From the NCBI GenBank assembly GCA_036850595.1, contig CM072161.1:7089905-7153904 (forward strand): a stretch of DNA of 64,000 nucleotides, read 5' to 3'. Position 1 is the stretch's first letter, and each line of letters starts with the position of its first letter. The notes under the pieces were generated by a model. It saw only the letters and a list, made by a program, of their open reading frames with translations. It was not told where the DNA came from and searched no databases. This document shows positions 23,640 through 35,666 of this stretch, piece by piece. The DNA is from Rhyacichthys aspro. Taxonomy: Eukaryota > Chordata > Actinopteri > Gobiiformes > Rhyacichthyidae. The translations under genes and the position numbers were made by a program.

Positions 23640-26600
23640 AATTAATTTTAGATTATGGCTATGATTGGTCAGGTAGGACTAATCCGATTTAGATGAGAAG
23701 GTTCCGGGGTTTTTTAAATAAAAGCTGAATGCTTGTAAATGCTCAAATAAAAGTTCAGCTAAAACATTAATGGAATCAAGGTCACTCTTAGGTAAACGAC
23801 AGCTAATGCTAATTCCATATTATTAACTCAGTGAAAGAGTGCAATACTTTTACTACAACTTTGCTCCATGTTGATGATTCATATGAATCTGAAAGTCAAG
23901 AAGATCATGAGTGACCGTGATTATACGATTTTAAATGTACAATACCATTTGAAATGAAAATACATTATTACAGAAATAGTTTAAGCCTCATGCACACTGC
24001 ACTTTAAAAACTTTTTGGAGTCAAAAGACAGTTGTTCAGCACACTAAGTAGCACTGGCATCTATCGATTTGTTCACTAGATGAATTGTGTCCACCCTCTG
24101 CGGTTTATTGTCAGCGTTATCTAATAAAATGATGCTCTTGGCTCGGGGACAAAATGCACCAAGCAATATTGAGGATACTCAAACAAAATGGGCAAAGTCA
24201 GTTTGTCTTGAATGAAGCTTTGAACTCAAAGGAGATACTTTTGGACTGAAAAAATTAAAATTTGAATAATAAAAAGAATAGCTGGGAGACAGGAAGTCAA
24301 TTGTGGACATTATTATTGAATTATGTGGTGCCCCTCCCAAGTGGTGGAGTAAAGGCATGCATTAGTTAAATTTATTTTTATTTTTTGAACACTGACAACA
24401 AAAAAGCTAATAAAATACTTTTTTTTTTCCAGTAGGTGTAGTAAAGGTGAGACGTAGTTTTTTAGTGACATGTCATGGCAAAAAAGTAGACTTTAGAACA
24501 TGTGAACAGCTATGGTACTCTTGCTTGGACATACTGCTGTCAATGAACAAACCCACTGAATAGGTCTGCTGTTTTTGCTTTCACATAAAAGGCAAAAGCA
24601 TAATGTTTTAAACTTTTACATTTCTTAGTTTGTAACTCTCCAAAGCCTTTACACAAAAACATTTTATCTGAAAGAAACATGAGTGTGCTTCCCCCTTATG
24701 CAGTGCTCAGTTTGTCCGCTCCTGTCTGGGCAAAACAGGAAGAGAAAATAATGGAATTCGGTTTTATGCCCCCTCAAGCTGCAACAACTGCAAAAAAGAC
24801 CTAAAACTAAAGGCCAATAAGTGAATTTAAATCCATACTAAAAAATCTGGAGTCAGAAACAGTAATTTGCTGCTGTGATTGAGTGCACTTTTGTCTTGTA
24901 TCCTGTGTTCTGTTTGTTATTTATTGTTTTGTGACTAAAATCTGTTAAATTAAGGTTGAAATAAATAAATAAATAAATAGGCTCTATTCTCTCTCTCCTT
25001 ATTTTTCCTCTATTTTCCAATGGACAAACGGACATTGTGTATAAAGCACTGTGAAGAAAGTAAATACTCCAAAATGAATGCTATTTCCATTTGATACTGT
25101 AAGATCCTTTAAGGGCCATAAAAAAGTTTTATTCACCATAAATATACATATAAAATACACATTCAATGCATTAAACTGTGACTAAAACCAAAACGTGAGA
25201 TTGTTGCGATCTCCAAATACATCTATGCACATAAAAATGGAACTAATGTATGCAGGTTATATTGGGGGCTAATGCCAGTAGTGTAGGGGTACATTAAGCA
25301 GACTATGCCTCCAGACTAATACAATCTTTGGAGACCACACACACCCCCAGTTCTCATTCCCATTCATCTCTCACACATTTACACACAGACCTAAGTGTCC
25401 TGGCACAATGCGGAGCTCATCATCTAATTAAGTCACAGAGCATTTCATTGAGATCATTATCCGTCTTGTTAAGATTTGACGCTCAATCACTCCTCGACCT
25501 CAAACCTGATACTGTCAACGTTTATATCTCACACCAACCCAGACTGTTTCTGGTGATTTGATTTTATATTTTATTTAATTTTTTTTTGTCACAATCTGAT
25601 CTGAGTCTATTGTTCGTCCTTTTCAGTATGCAAAGAGCAACTGAGAAACAGCAAGAAAGCAAACAATACTGCTCAAGTCTTTTATCCGTTCAATCTCAGC
25701 AGGTCCTGCCCAAACAGACGGAAATCTCAAACTGATTCGGGATGGCTTATCTACATACCCAGATTTAAATACAGATTTTGTTTTCTTAAGATAATAAGCA
25801 AATTATTTGTATTGTGGCCCCCTGCTGAGATTGTAATTTGAATTGTATTAGCATTCAAGCAAAATATCACAGAAAATCAAAAAGTTTAAAGCAGTGCAGA
25901 GAACATTTGTCCAGACTTGTGACAGTGAATATGAATTTTGAAATTGGTGTGGAGCAAGCTTTCACTACTCATTCACTACATAAAGTGACATGGGTCTGGA
26001 ATTGTCTGGAATATTTTGTACTAACCCCTAAAACCCAACTTGAATCAACAGCGACAAACCATATTCTTTGTAAAGAATAATAAAAAGAGATGGCTGCCCA
26101 GGCTTTTTTATACACTCTTGCCAAGCCTTATGTTATCTATCCACATAATCTGGACGTTATCAATGCTCTGGCCATGAGAGTGACATTATTAGTACTGACC
26201 CTGAATACATGAAATACCTTTTGTACGTCTATTTTTGGAGGTTGTATTATAGAGAGCAAAAAAATTGTAAAAGAGGTGCCACTAAAATACAATAATAACT
26301 TAATTCTTTTGAAATCAAAGACTGTGATTGGTTGTTATAACTGTCAGTCATATATTTGTAGAAACGTTACAAAATGTTCCTGGAACAAATGGAGACCTGG
26401 ACTTAAAATGAAACCATGTATATGATACAATATGATATTTATGATAATGAGGGCTTTAGGATGGAGCTACCTGGGGGCCCCAACTCACTCTGGACTGGGT
26501 GCAAAATCTAGACAAGGATCCATGCACATCAGTGACTATACAAACAAATATTTTACTTCCAACTGCATGACATTGTTCATACAAAATACAATATGTAAAG

Positions 26601-26770
26601 ATAAAATCAAACCATCTAAAAAATAAATGGAATTATTTGTCTTTTGGACCCTAGGGGTATGTTGGTTTTTAAAAACCTTCCCCCCGCGTGGGCTTCTGGG
26701 ATTTCTTCCCCCTTTTTTTTCATTTTAGGTAATTTACTCACAGCGATTGAGTTCCTCCTCCTCTTATTTT
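23640..26770. other. Non-coding interval
   Basis: AT-rich intergenic sequence with a short AAAT microsatellite at about 24959-24978. No gene is recognised. Confidence 0.5.
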
Positions 26771-26779
26771 TAATACATA

Positions 26780-26943
26780 GCATTTATTCATTTTCTAACC
26801 ATTTAGGGGTTGTGGGGCGCTGGAACCTTTCCCAGTTTTTTGGGGCTCCGGGGGAAGGGGTATACCCTGGACAATGGTCAGATTACAATGACATTTAGAG
26901 ACACACATTGACCGACCACCATTAACTCTCATTAATTCATTAA
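26780..26943 (-). mobile_element. V-SINE-like fragment, reverse orientation, diverged
   Basis: On the plus strand it reads CATTTATTCATTTTCTAACC, then GGGGTTGTGGGGCGCTGGA, CCTTTCCCAG, GGTATACCCTGGACA and TTTAGAGACACACATTGACC. This is the reverse complement of the 3' half of the SINE at 12.37 kb, collinear throughout but more diverged. The tRNA-like head is missing. No target-site duplication was identified. Confidence 0.7.
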
Positions 26944-28250
26944 GGGCATGTCTTTAGATTCACCAATTCATCTGAATGTGCATATCTTTGGACAGGAAGA
27001 AGCCTGAAGAGATCCTGCAACATAAGATCATGTAGACTCGACAAACCATTATTCAACAATGCATCCAACAATGTTGGGAAAAAAAACATACTTGTAGAAA
27101 AAGTGACAGTGGGAAATATAGTTTTAGCAAGTCTCATTGGACATATATGGAGAGGCAGGGGTTAGGACGAGGTTGAAAGACTTCAAACTGCGTAGATCAA
27201 TAATGTATATTCTAAGGTCTGCCCACACATTGCTAGTTGACAAAAGATTGGCCAAATAAAAACTAGATTTAGAACTAGGAGGACTTAACCGATATTAAAA
27301 GATAACTTTGACCATTTGGACACTGAAGCATTATGAGGCATGATTTACTAGTGAATAAACTTTGATTGGAACATGTCTTTACATACAACTATATCCAATG
27401 TTCTACCTCTTCATCCAGCGTTTTGAAGCCAACCTGACATCTATAAGACCCTCTAATGGTCCACCATGTTTGTTTATCCGTGGACAGCTCATGTATGTGT
27501 GGACACAGAGCTGTGAGTGATTACCGTTCATTGGCCGGGGCAGCCCTTTAATTAGTCAGTGTTCCCTGGGGAGCCATTACCGCGGGGAATCTTGCCCCTC
27601 TTTATTAGCCCATTTTCATATTGACTGAGGAAAGAGATACACTGGTCGGGGCAATTTGGTATGCTCTGAGGGGACAGAGGTTCCTGTGAATATGCATGGA
27701 GCGGTGCGGGCCGTGGGCTGCGTGTGGACAGGGGGTTCGGGGTCCGCTGACAGCAGTGATGGACGACCCAGGCCAGGCGTCATATGGGGTCCCACACATT
27801 GAAAACAAAAGGGACGGTGAGTTCCATAGGACTTAATAAAAGAATGAAGCAATGTTAGACAAGAGAAGGAGACAAAGGAGGTGGACAGGAATGTGTCAGT
27901 TTGAATGTGGCTATCGTCTGGTACCAGTGCATTAAACACCACAGGGACAGGTTGAGTAACAGTGGCTGAAATTTAATTTGGCTGTTTATCTTAAATTTTT
28001 ATTGGCCCTACCTTAATTTTAAATACCCTGTGGTGAAATTTAAATAAAGAAGCTGATAGCGCCAGTGAATGCTTTTATTTGTAAGTCTTAGGCAAAGCTC
28101 TGCTCTCATAAAAAGAATTACATGTAATGTCGGCAAGCCGTTTCATTCTAAATTATGACTTATTTACTTTTATTAGAAATGATTTATTTTAGGCTAAATA
28201 TGCTGTACCACTGGGATATGAAGTGACATTTCAGGAAAAAAATCTTTCTT
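26944..28250. other. Non-coding interval with a CNE-like block
   Basis: No gene is recognised. Positions 27495-27620 (GTGATTACCGTTCATTGGCC, CCCTTTAATTAGTCAG, GCCATTACCGCGGGGAA) have CNE-like composition with homeodomain core words. Confidence 0.4.
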
Positions 28251-28256
28251 TTTTGT

Positions 28257-28445
28257 TTGAGTTCTGAGATTAAAGTCAGAATTCTGATAAAATAGTCTGA
28301 ATTAATTTTTTTTTTAGGTGTGACTTCAAAGATTGAACTCAGAAGTCTGAATTTTAGGAATAAAGTCAGGATTCTGAGAATGGGTTTGTTCTGACTTAAT
28401 TCTCAGAACTCATGCCTTAAAAAGTTTTAATCTTAGAATTGTTTC
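28257..28445. repeat. Degenerate minisatellite, TCTGA/AAAGTCAGAATTC type
   Basis: There are irregular repeats of GAGATTAAAGTCAGAATTCTG-like units (about 20-25 bp), present in both direct and partly inverted sense (for example GGAATAAAGTCAGGATTCTG and CTGACTTAATTCTCAGAA). This is an old, degenerate tandem repeat. Confidence 0.55.
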
Positions 28446-28449
28446 TTAG

Positions 28450-30640
28450 AAAACATTTTAGGAGCCCAAGTGCATTTATGTTTAACTCACACTTATATGT
28501 ATGTAACACATAAGTTTATTTTATATTAAATATTTGTATAGAATATCGTGTAGTATAATGTGAGAGGATAAACAGTAGAAAAAAAGTCAATGAATACTTC
28601 AAAAGAACTCATCATCTGATCTGTTTCCAATGGGTTTGTTCATAGACAACAGCATGTCCATCCAAGGCTACCATAGCTGCTCACATGGTCCAGGAAAAAA
28701 GGGATTTCTATTTTCCATATTAGCCATCAGAATCCACACCACACACCCCACCTTTAAACTTGACTGGATATTAATATTAAAAGGCAGTAAAAGGTTTACA
28801 GACAACAACATTAACACTGTGACTTTGAGAATTAAAAGAATGAATGCACCAATGCATGAATGAATAGAAACTGTGAGATTCTGAGGAGAATGTATATATG
28901 CAGACGTTTTGTATTTTCATTTACATTTTGACCTTCTGGCATAAACCAGCACCTGACTCACTGTAAGAAACATGCAATTAAAAATAAACGCTCCATTTGC
29001 AGTTTGCCCCTTCAATTTGATGTATTGCCTTGGGAAATGTATTATATTTCTGCTAGTTCTGCTGTTCAGTCATGTGACATTATGTTTAGGATGATCCCGC
29101 CCCTTACATGCTTATAACCCAGCGCACATCGACATAGACCAAGGAGCACGGGATGTCTTTATCCCTAAAGCTACGAAGAAATGAACTCATTTCTGAATGA
29201 AGTCGCTGCTGTCAAAGTCACTTCTCCTTTTGTAGCACCTGAGTTGCAGAAAGGTGAACCCATCAAAGTGCACACACTAATTCCTGCCAAGGACGAACCT
29301 GATCTCTTCCTATTTCTTCGCTGCACCTCTTTGAAAACCACTTTAATTAAAAGTCAAAGCAGAAAAAGGAACACATTTCGCCTGACGACTACCTCTGTCT
29401 GCTACTTTCCTTTCTCCCCGACCTAATTGTGTATGTCTAGCTTTGTTCCCAGCTGCTCATTTAGAAGGATGTTAAATCGAGAGCTGCATCACGGAGGTCG
29501 ACTAATTACCAAGGCCTGATGCGTGTCTTTTTTGTCATCTTGTTTGGGAATATGGAGATTAGAAGTATGGAAGGACATATGTTACCAAGCACCAACCTTG
29601 AGACCTGAGACGCATCTTTCGGAACTAAAGTGGTTTCGGTGGAGTATAAAACCTCTCAGAAACCTCCTGAATGCAATTACGGCAGGGGATTATGTCCCTC
29701 GCGCCGCACTAGGATCAACTCAAATTGGCCACAGTGTGTGTTTAAGTGTATGTTTTTGTGTGCATGAGGAAGTAGGAGTGGTCCCTACTGCCAGCTGATC
29801 CCCCCTCCAGGCCTGTGCTTTGAGGCGGTTTCATCAGACGGGGCTTGGCATCCTGTTTAGGTTGGTCGAGCCAGACAAACAGCGTAGAGGAGATCACAAA
29901 AGGCTTTCATATTTAGTTTCCAATGATGACAGTGGGGACGTTTTGGGGATGTTTATGAGATGGGACTTCAAAAGGGTTTGATCCAGCCACTGAGGAAGTA
30001 AATAATGCATTATAATAAAGATGTTCTCCAGAGAAGTGTGTCCTTCTGTGTGCTGTTATAGGTTCGCTGTATGGACTGCATTTTAATAGAGCTCTCAAGA
30101 GAAGGGCTTTAGAATTGGCTTTGAATAACAGAACATTCAGAACATCTATGAAACATGGCTGCAGTTGCATTAATACACACTAATACAGTTCACACTAAGC
30201 ATTGATTATGACCTGTATGGCCTGGGATACACTGAGCAGAATCCATAAAGTCTGAAAACATTTGCAACATGTGGTGGATCAGTGTGGTCATGTGACTATT
30301 GTATTACTGATCTCATACAATCAAATCCATGCGCAATGCGCAATTGTCATTCAAGCAGTAAGCAATGCACTCTAGTTAAGCAACTAGCATTTGTATGTAC
30401 TATACACAGTGGTGTCATTACAATGTAAACAACATCAATATGCATGAATTACACTCCCAAAAAGAGCGTTGGTTGGTACCCAGTGTGCATCACAAATGGA
30501 CATGGACATGCTCAGTGTGCACAAGCTGCCATTTTAATATGACAACACCACTTAGACAAACCATGTTTGATATTCACACAATCTATTTTACAGTAGCTTT
30601 TAATACAGAATAGATTACTTTCTTCAAAAACATTAATCAT
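28450..30640. other. Non-coding interval
   Basis: No gene is recognised. Positions 29100-29720 are more balanced in composition and could hold non-coding conserved sequence, but there is no specific support. Confidence 0.45.
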
Positions 30641-30648
30641 TAAGTGTT

Positions 30649-30672
30649 AATAGCCTGGCCAGCCAGACCCAT
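30649..30672. repeat. Short copy of the 17.4-kb dispersed repeat
   Basis: GCCTGGCCAGCCAGACCCATTC followed by ACT is the reverse complement of the block at 17440-17466. It lies 44 bases before the first hairpin of the Helentron-like element and probably is part of the insertion target or an older truncated repeat. Confidence 0.5.
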
Positions 30673-30769
30673 TCACTACCCTCTACCATTGACCGCAGCT
30701 TTTTTCTCATTATTAGGTGGTTGCAGTACATGCTGCAACCACCTATTGTTCTCTTTTATATTTATTATT

Positions 30770-30928
30770 GTGTGGATGCTGAGACATTCAGCATCCACAA
30801 TTAGTTCTCCTACGTCTTTATTGTGTGGATGCTGAGACATTCAGCATCCACAATTAGTTCTCCTACGTCTTTATTGTGTGGATGCTGAGACATTCAGCAT
30901 CCACAATTAGTTCTCCTCCGTCTTTATT
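30770..30928 (+). repeat. Triplicated 53-bp 5' end of the inner element
   Basis: Three near-identical copies of the inner element's 5' terminus begin at 30770, 30823 and 30876, exactly 53 bp apart. Each has hairpin arms TGTGGATGCTGA and TCAGCATCCACA around GACAT, followed by ATTAGTTCTCCT(A/C)CGTCTTTATT. The last copy runs into the body of unit 1. This may come from repeated insertion into the same TT within the 5' end, or from tandem duplication of the end. Confidence 0.85.
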
Positions 30929-33362
30929 ATTATTCCAGTTTATTCTTCCACCGTTTTTTGTCCGCTTTCAACTCATCAGCCGTTCAACCGATTTCAGCCA
31001 TTCAAACTTTAAAACGTGTCTAAATTCAGCGACATGGGTGCTATTACTTTTGGTATTCATATCTTTTATACTTTTTCAAATATTTTGCCTTTTATGGCCT
31101 AAAAACCCCATTCATTTCCTATGGGATTTCACCAAAATTCACGTTTTTCAGCTTTTCCTTCAGCTTCTTCAGCTGTTCACTGCTTCAGCATACTTCAACA
31201 TTTCAGCATCATTCAAACGTTCAACGAATCACAAGAAATTCATCTTTTCAGCTATGTTTTTACTTTTTCAATATCTTCTACCGTTTTTCTTCAGTCACAG
31301 TGTAAAGCGATCAGCACTTTTTGGATTTTACCTGCGTTAGAATGCGTTGTTATGGTCGCTATGCTCCAACTGTCAGAGTGGGTGATGTCACAGGTGACAT
31401 CACCCACTCTAACTTTTCAGCTTTCTTCACCATTTCATGCTTCAGCTCTTGTCGCTTCCACTAATTTCACTTCATTCAACTAATTTTATGCTTAAAATGT
31501 AGGGATTTTCGTGCTCTTTCAGAAAATGTATCTTTCAAAGCTCTGTGATTTACTACATTTGAATCAGAGCTTCAACAGTGGAGCAAAGTCACCTTACTTC
31601 TCCATTGACTCCCATTCTAATTTTGATCCAACTTTTCTCCTCAGACTCAGAGCTCTTACACATGTTTAACTTGTCACTGCTCATTCATTTTTCATCCAAT
31701 TAACATAAATTTCATATCCACATGTTCAGCAGAGTCTCCTGTCGCTCACAGTTCAAAGATTTTTCAGATCTGATGTACGGTTCCTGCAATAAACTCTTGT
31801 GTTTAAAGGCATCATTTCACTCATACTTTCACTGTTTAAAGCAATGCTTTTCCAATATCCTTCTCTCAGACCAGGTCTAGACCACACCCAGAACCAGACC
31901 AGGACCAGACCAGGTCCAGACCACACCTAGAACCAGACCAGGACCAGACCAGGTCCAGGCCTGGACCAGACCAGGTCCAGACCAGGTCCAGACCAGAGCC
32001 AGGTCCAGACCAGACCTAGTACCAGAGCAGGACCAGAGCAGGACCAGACCAGGACCAGAACAGGACTAGACCAGGATCAGACAAAGACTAGACCTAAAAC
32101 CAGACCAGAACTAGAAAAAGACTAGACCAAGACCCGACCTGGACCAGACTAGAATCAAAGAGCAGTACTAGTCCAGGATAAGACCAGGACTAGACCAAGG
32201 CCAGGACAAGACCAGGCCCAGTGCCAGTAACCAGACCAGGTCCAGACCTGGACCAGACTAGGACCAGACCAGGTCCAGACCTGGTCCAGACCAGAGCCAG
32301 GTCCAGACCAGACCTAGTACCAGACCAGGTCCAGACCAGGACCAGACTAGGACCAGACCAGGTCCAGACCAGAGCCAGACCAGAGCCAGGTCCAGACCAG
32401 ACCTAGTACCAGAGCAGGACCAGAGAAGGACCAGACTAGGACCAGACCAGGACTAGAACAGGACTAGACCAGGATCAGACAAAGACTAGACCTAAAACCA
32501 GACCAGAACCAGAAAAAGACTAGACCAAGACCCGACCTGGACCAGACTAGAATCAAAGAGCAGTACTAGTCCAGGATAAGACCAGGACTAGACCAAGGCC
32601 AGGACAAGACCAGGCCCAGTACCTGACCGCTACTAGACCAGGATGAGACAGGAACTAGAAGAAGACTAGGACCAGACAAAGACCAAGACAAGACCAGGCT
32701 CAGACCAAGACCAGGTAAAGACCAGTACCAAACCCTGAACCAGACCAAGACCACACCAGCACCAGACCAGAACTGGTTTAAGATCAGATCCAAACCAGCT
32801 TAATTCAAAGTCCTTTAACATCTCCCATTGTATTTCAGCTTTTTTAAGGAATATAACATGTTTCAATTTATTACAGCTTAGATCAACTTAGTTAAGCTTC
32901 CATCACCTTCACTCAATCTAATTCACCTTCTTTCATCTTAAGTCATCTTCTTTCATCTTAAGTCATCTTCTTTCATCTTAATTCAGTTTCTTTCATGTTG
33001 ATTCAGTTTCTTTCATCTTAATTCAGCTTCTTTCATCTTAATTCAGCGTCTTTCAGCTTAATTCAGCTTTTTTCAGCTTAATTCAGCTTATTTTAGCTTA
33101 ATTCAGTTTCTTTCATCTTAATTCAGCTTCTTTCATCTTAATTCAGCTTCTTTCAGCTTAATTCATCTTCTTTCATCTTAATTCAGTTTCTTTCATGTTG
33201 ATTCAGTTTCTTTCATCTTAATTCAGCTTCTTTCATCTTAATTCAGCTTCTTTCAGCTTAATTCAGCTTCTTTTAGCTTAATTCAGCTTCTTTCACTTCA
33301 TTTCAACATTCAGCTTCAGCATCCACACGCAATGGCTTCTTCAGCCATTGCAAAGATTCTAG
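30876..33362 (+). mobile_element. Helentron-like tandem unit 1 (full 5' hairpin)
   Basis: In order: 5' hairpin (30876-30904), conserved block of about 0.9 kb with a 36-bp palindrome at 31375-31410, GACCAG/GTCCAG minisatellite 31867-32773, spacer, a 20-bp minisatellite (AATTCAGCTTCTTTCATCTT type) 32921-33300 (about 19 copies), then TTCAGCATCCACA, stem-loop arms GCAATGGCT / AGCCATTGC and CTAG ending at 33362. Open frames here (for example 30876-31340 and 31121-31483) are conserved between units only because the DNA is nearly identical. They overlap in different frames and show no protein family, so I treat the unit as non-coding. Confidence 0.78.
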
Positions 33363-35664
33363 TTCTTCTTATTATTTCAGTTTATTCTTCCACTGTTTTT
33401 TGACGGCTTTCAACTCTTCAGCCGTTCAACCGATTTCAGCCATTCAAACTTTAAAACGTGTCTAAATTCAGCGACATGGGTGCTATTACTTTTGGTATTC
33501 ATATCTTTTATACTTTTTCAAATATTTTGCCTTTTATGGCCTAAAACCCCCATTCATTTCCTATGGGATTTCACCAAAATTCACGTTTTTCAGCTTTTCC
33601 TTCAGCTCCTTCAGCTGTTCACTGCTTCAGCATACTTCAACATTTCAGCATCATTCAAACGTTCAACGAATCACAAGAAATTCATCTTTTCAGCTATGTT
33701 TTTACTTTTTCAATATCTTCTACCGTTTTTCTTCAGTCACAGTGTAAAGCGATCAGCACTTTTTGGATTTTACCTGCGTTAGAATGCGTTGTTATGGTCG
33801 CTATGCTCCAACTGTCAGAGTGGGTGATGTCACCCACTCTAACTTTTCAGCTTTCTTCACCATTTCATGCTTCAGCTCTTGTCGCTTCCACTAATTTCAC
33901 TTCATTCAACTAATTTTATGCTTAAAATGTAGGGATTTTCGTGCTCTTTCAGAAAATGTATCTTTCAAAGCTCTGTGATTTACTACATTTGAATCAGAGC
34001 TTCAGCAGTGGAGCAAAGTCACCTTACTTCTCCATTGACTCCCATTCTAATTTTGATCCAACTTTTCTCCTCAGACTCAGAGCTCTTACACATGTTTAAC
34101 TTGTCACTGCTCATTCATTTTTCATCCAATTAACATAAATTTCATATCCACATGTTCAGCAGAGTCTCCTGTCACTCACAGTTCAAAGATTTTTCAGATC
34201 TGATGTACGGTTCCTGCAATAAACTCTTGTGTTTAAAGGCATCATTTCACTCATACTTTCACTGTTTAAAGCAATGCTTTTGCAATATCCTTCTCTCAGA
34301 CCAGGTCCAGACCACACCTAGAACCAGACCAGGACCAGACCAGGTCCAGGCCTGGACCAGACTAGGACCAGACCAGGTCCAGACCAGGTCCAGACCAGAG
34401 CCAGGTCCAGACCAGACCTAGTACCAGAGCAGGACCAGAGCAGGACCAGAGCAGGACCAGAACAGGACTAGACCAGGATCAGACAAAGACTAGACCTAAA
34501 ACCAGACCAGAACCAGAAAAAGACTAGACCAAGACCCGACCTGGACCAGACTAGAATCAAAGAGCAGTACTAGTCCAGGATAAGACCAGGACTAGACCAA
34601 GGCCAGGACAAGACCAGGCCCAGTGCCAGTAACCAGACCAGGTCCAGACCAGGACCAGACTAGGACCAGACCAGGTCCAGACCAGGTCCAGACCAGAGCC
34701 AGGTCCAGACCAGGACCAGACTAGGACCAGACCAGGTCCAGACCAGGTCCAGACCAGAGCCAGGTCCAGACCAGACCTAGTACCAGAGCAGGACCAGAGC
34801 AGGACCAGACCAGGACCAGAACAGGACTAGACCAGGATCAGACAAAGACTAGACCTAAAACCAGACCAGAACCAGAAAAAGACTAGACCAAGACCCGACC
34901 TGGACCAGACTAGAATCAAAGAGCAGTACTAGTCCAGGATAAGACCAGGACTAGACCAAGGCCAGGACAAGACCAGGCCCAGTACCTGACCGCTACTAGA
35001 CCAGGATGAGACAGGAACTAGAAGAAGACTAGGACCAGACAAAGACCAAGACAAGACCAGGCTCAGACCAAGACCAGGTAAAGACCAGTACCAAACCCTG
35101 AACCAGACCAGGACCACACCAGCACCAGACCAGAACTGGTTTAAGATCAGATCCAAACCAGCTTAATTCAAAGTCCTTTAACATCTCCCATTGTATTTCA
35201 GCTTTTTTAAGGAATATAACATGTTTCAATTTATTACAGCTTAGAACAACTTAGTTAAGCTTCCATCACCTTCACTCAACCTAATTCACCTTCTTTCATC
35301 TTAAGTCATCTTCTTTCATCTTAATTCAGTTTCTTTCATGTTGATTCAGTTTTTTTCATCTTAATTCAGCTTCTTTCAGCTTAATTCAGCTTCTTTTAGC
35401 TTCATTCAGCTTCTTTCATCTTAATTCAGCTTCTTTCAGCTTAATTCAGCTTCTTTCATCTTAATTCATCTTCTTTCATCTTAATTCATTTCTTTCATGT
35501 TGATTCAGTTTCTTTCATCTTAATTCAGCTTCTTTCATCTTAATTCAGATTCTTTCAGCTTAATTCAGCTTCTTTTAGCCTCATTCAGCTTCTTTCACTT
35601 CATTTCAACATTCAGCTTCAGCATCCACACGCAATGGCTTCTTCAGCCATTGCAAAGATTCTAG
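33363..35664 (+). mobile_element. Helentron-like tandem unit 2 (5' hairpin missing)
   Basis: It follows unit 1 directly: after CTAG comes TTCTTCTTATTATTTCAG, which joins the body without the 5' hairpin. The palindrome is a 24-bp short form at 33817-33840. Minisatellite A is at 34297-35137 and minisatellite B at 35283-35602. The 3' stem-loop and CTAG end at 35664, followed by TT. Confidence 0.78.
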
Positions 35665-35666
35665 TT

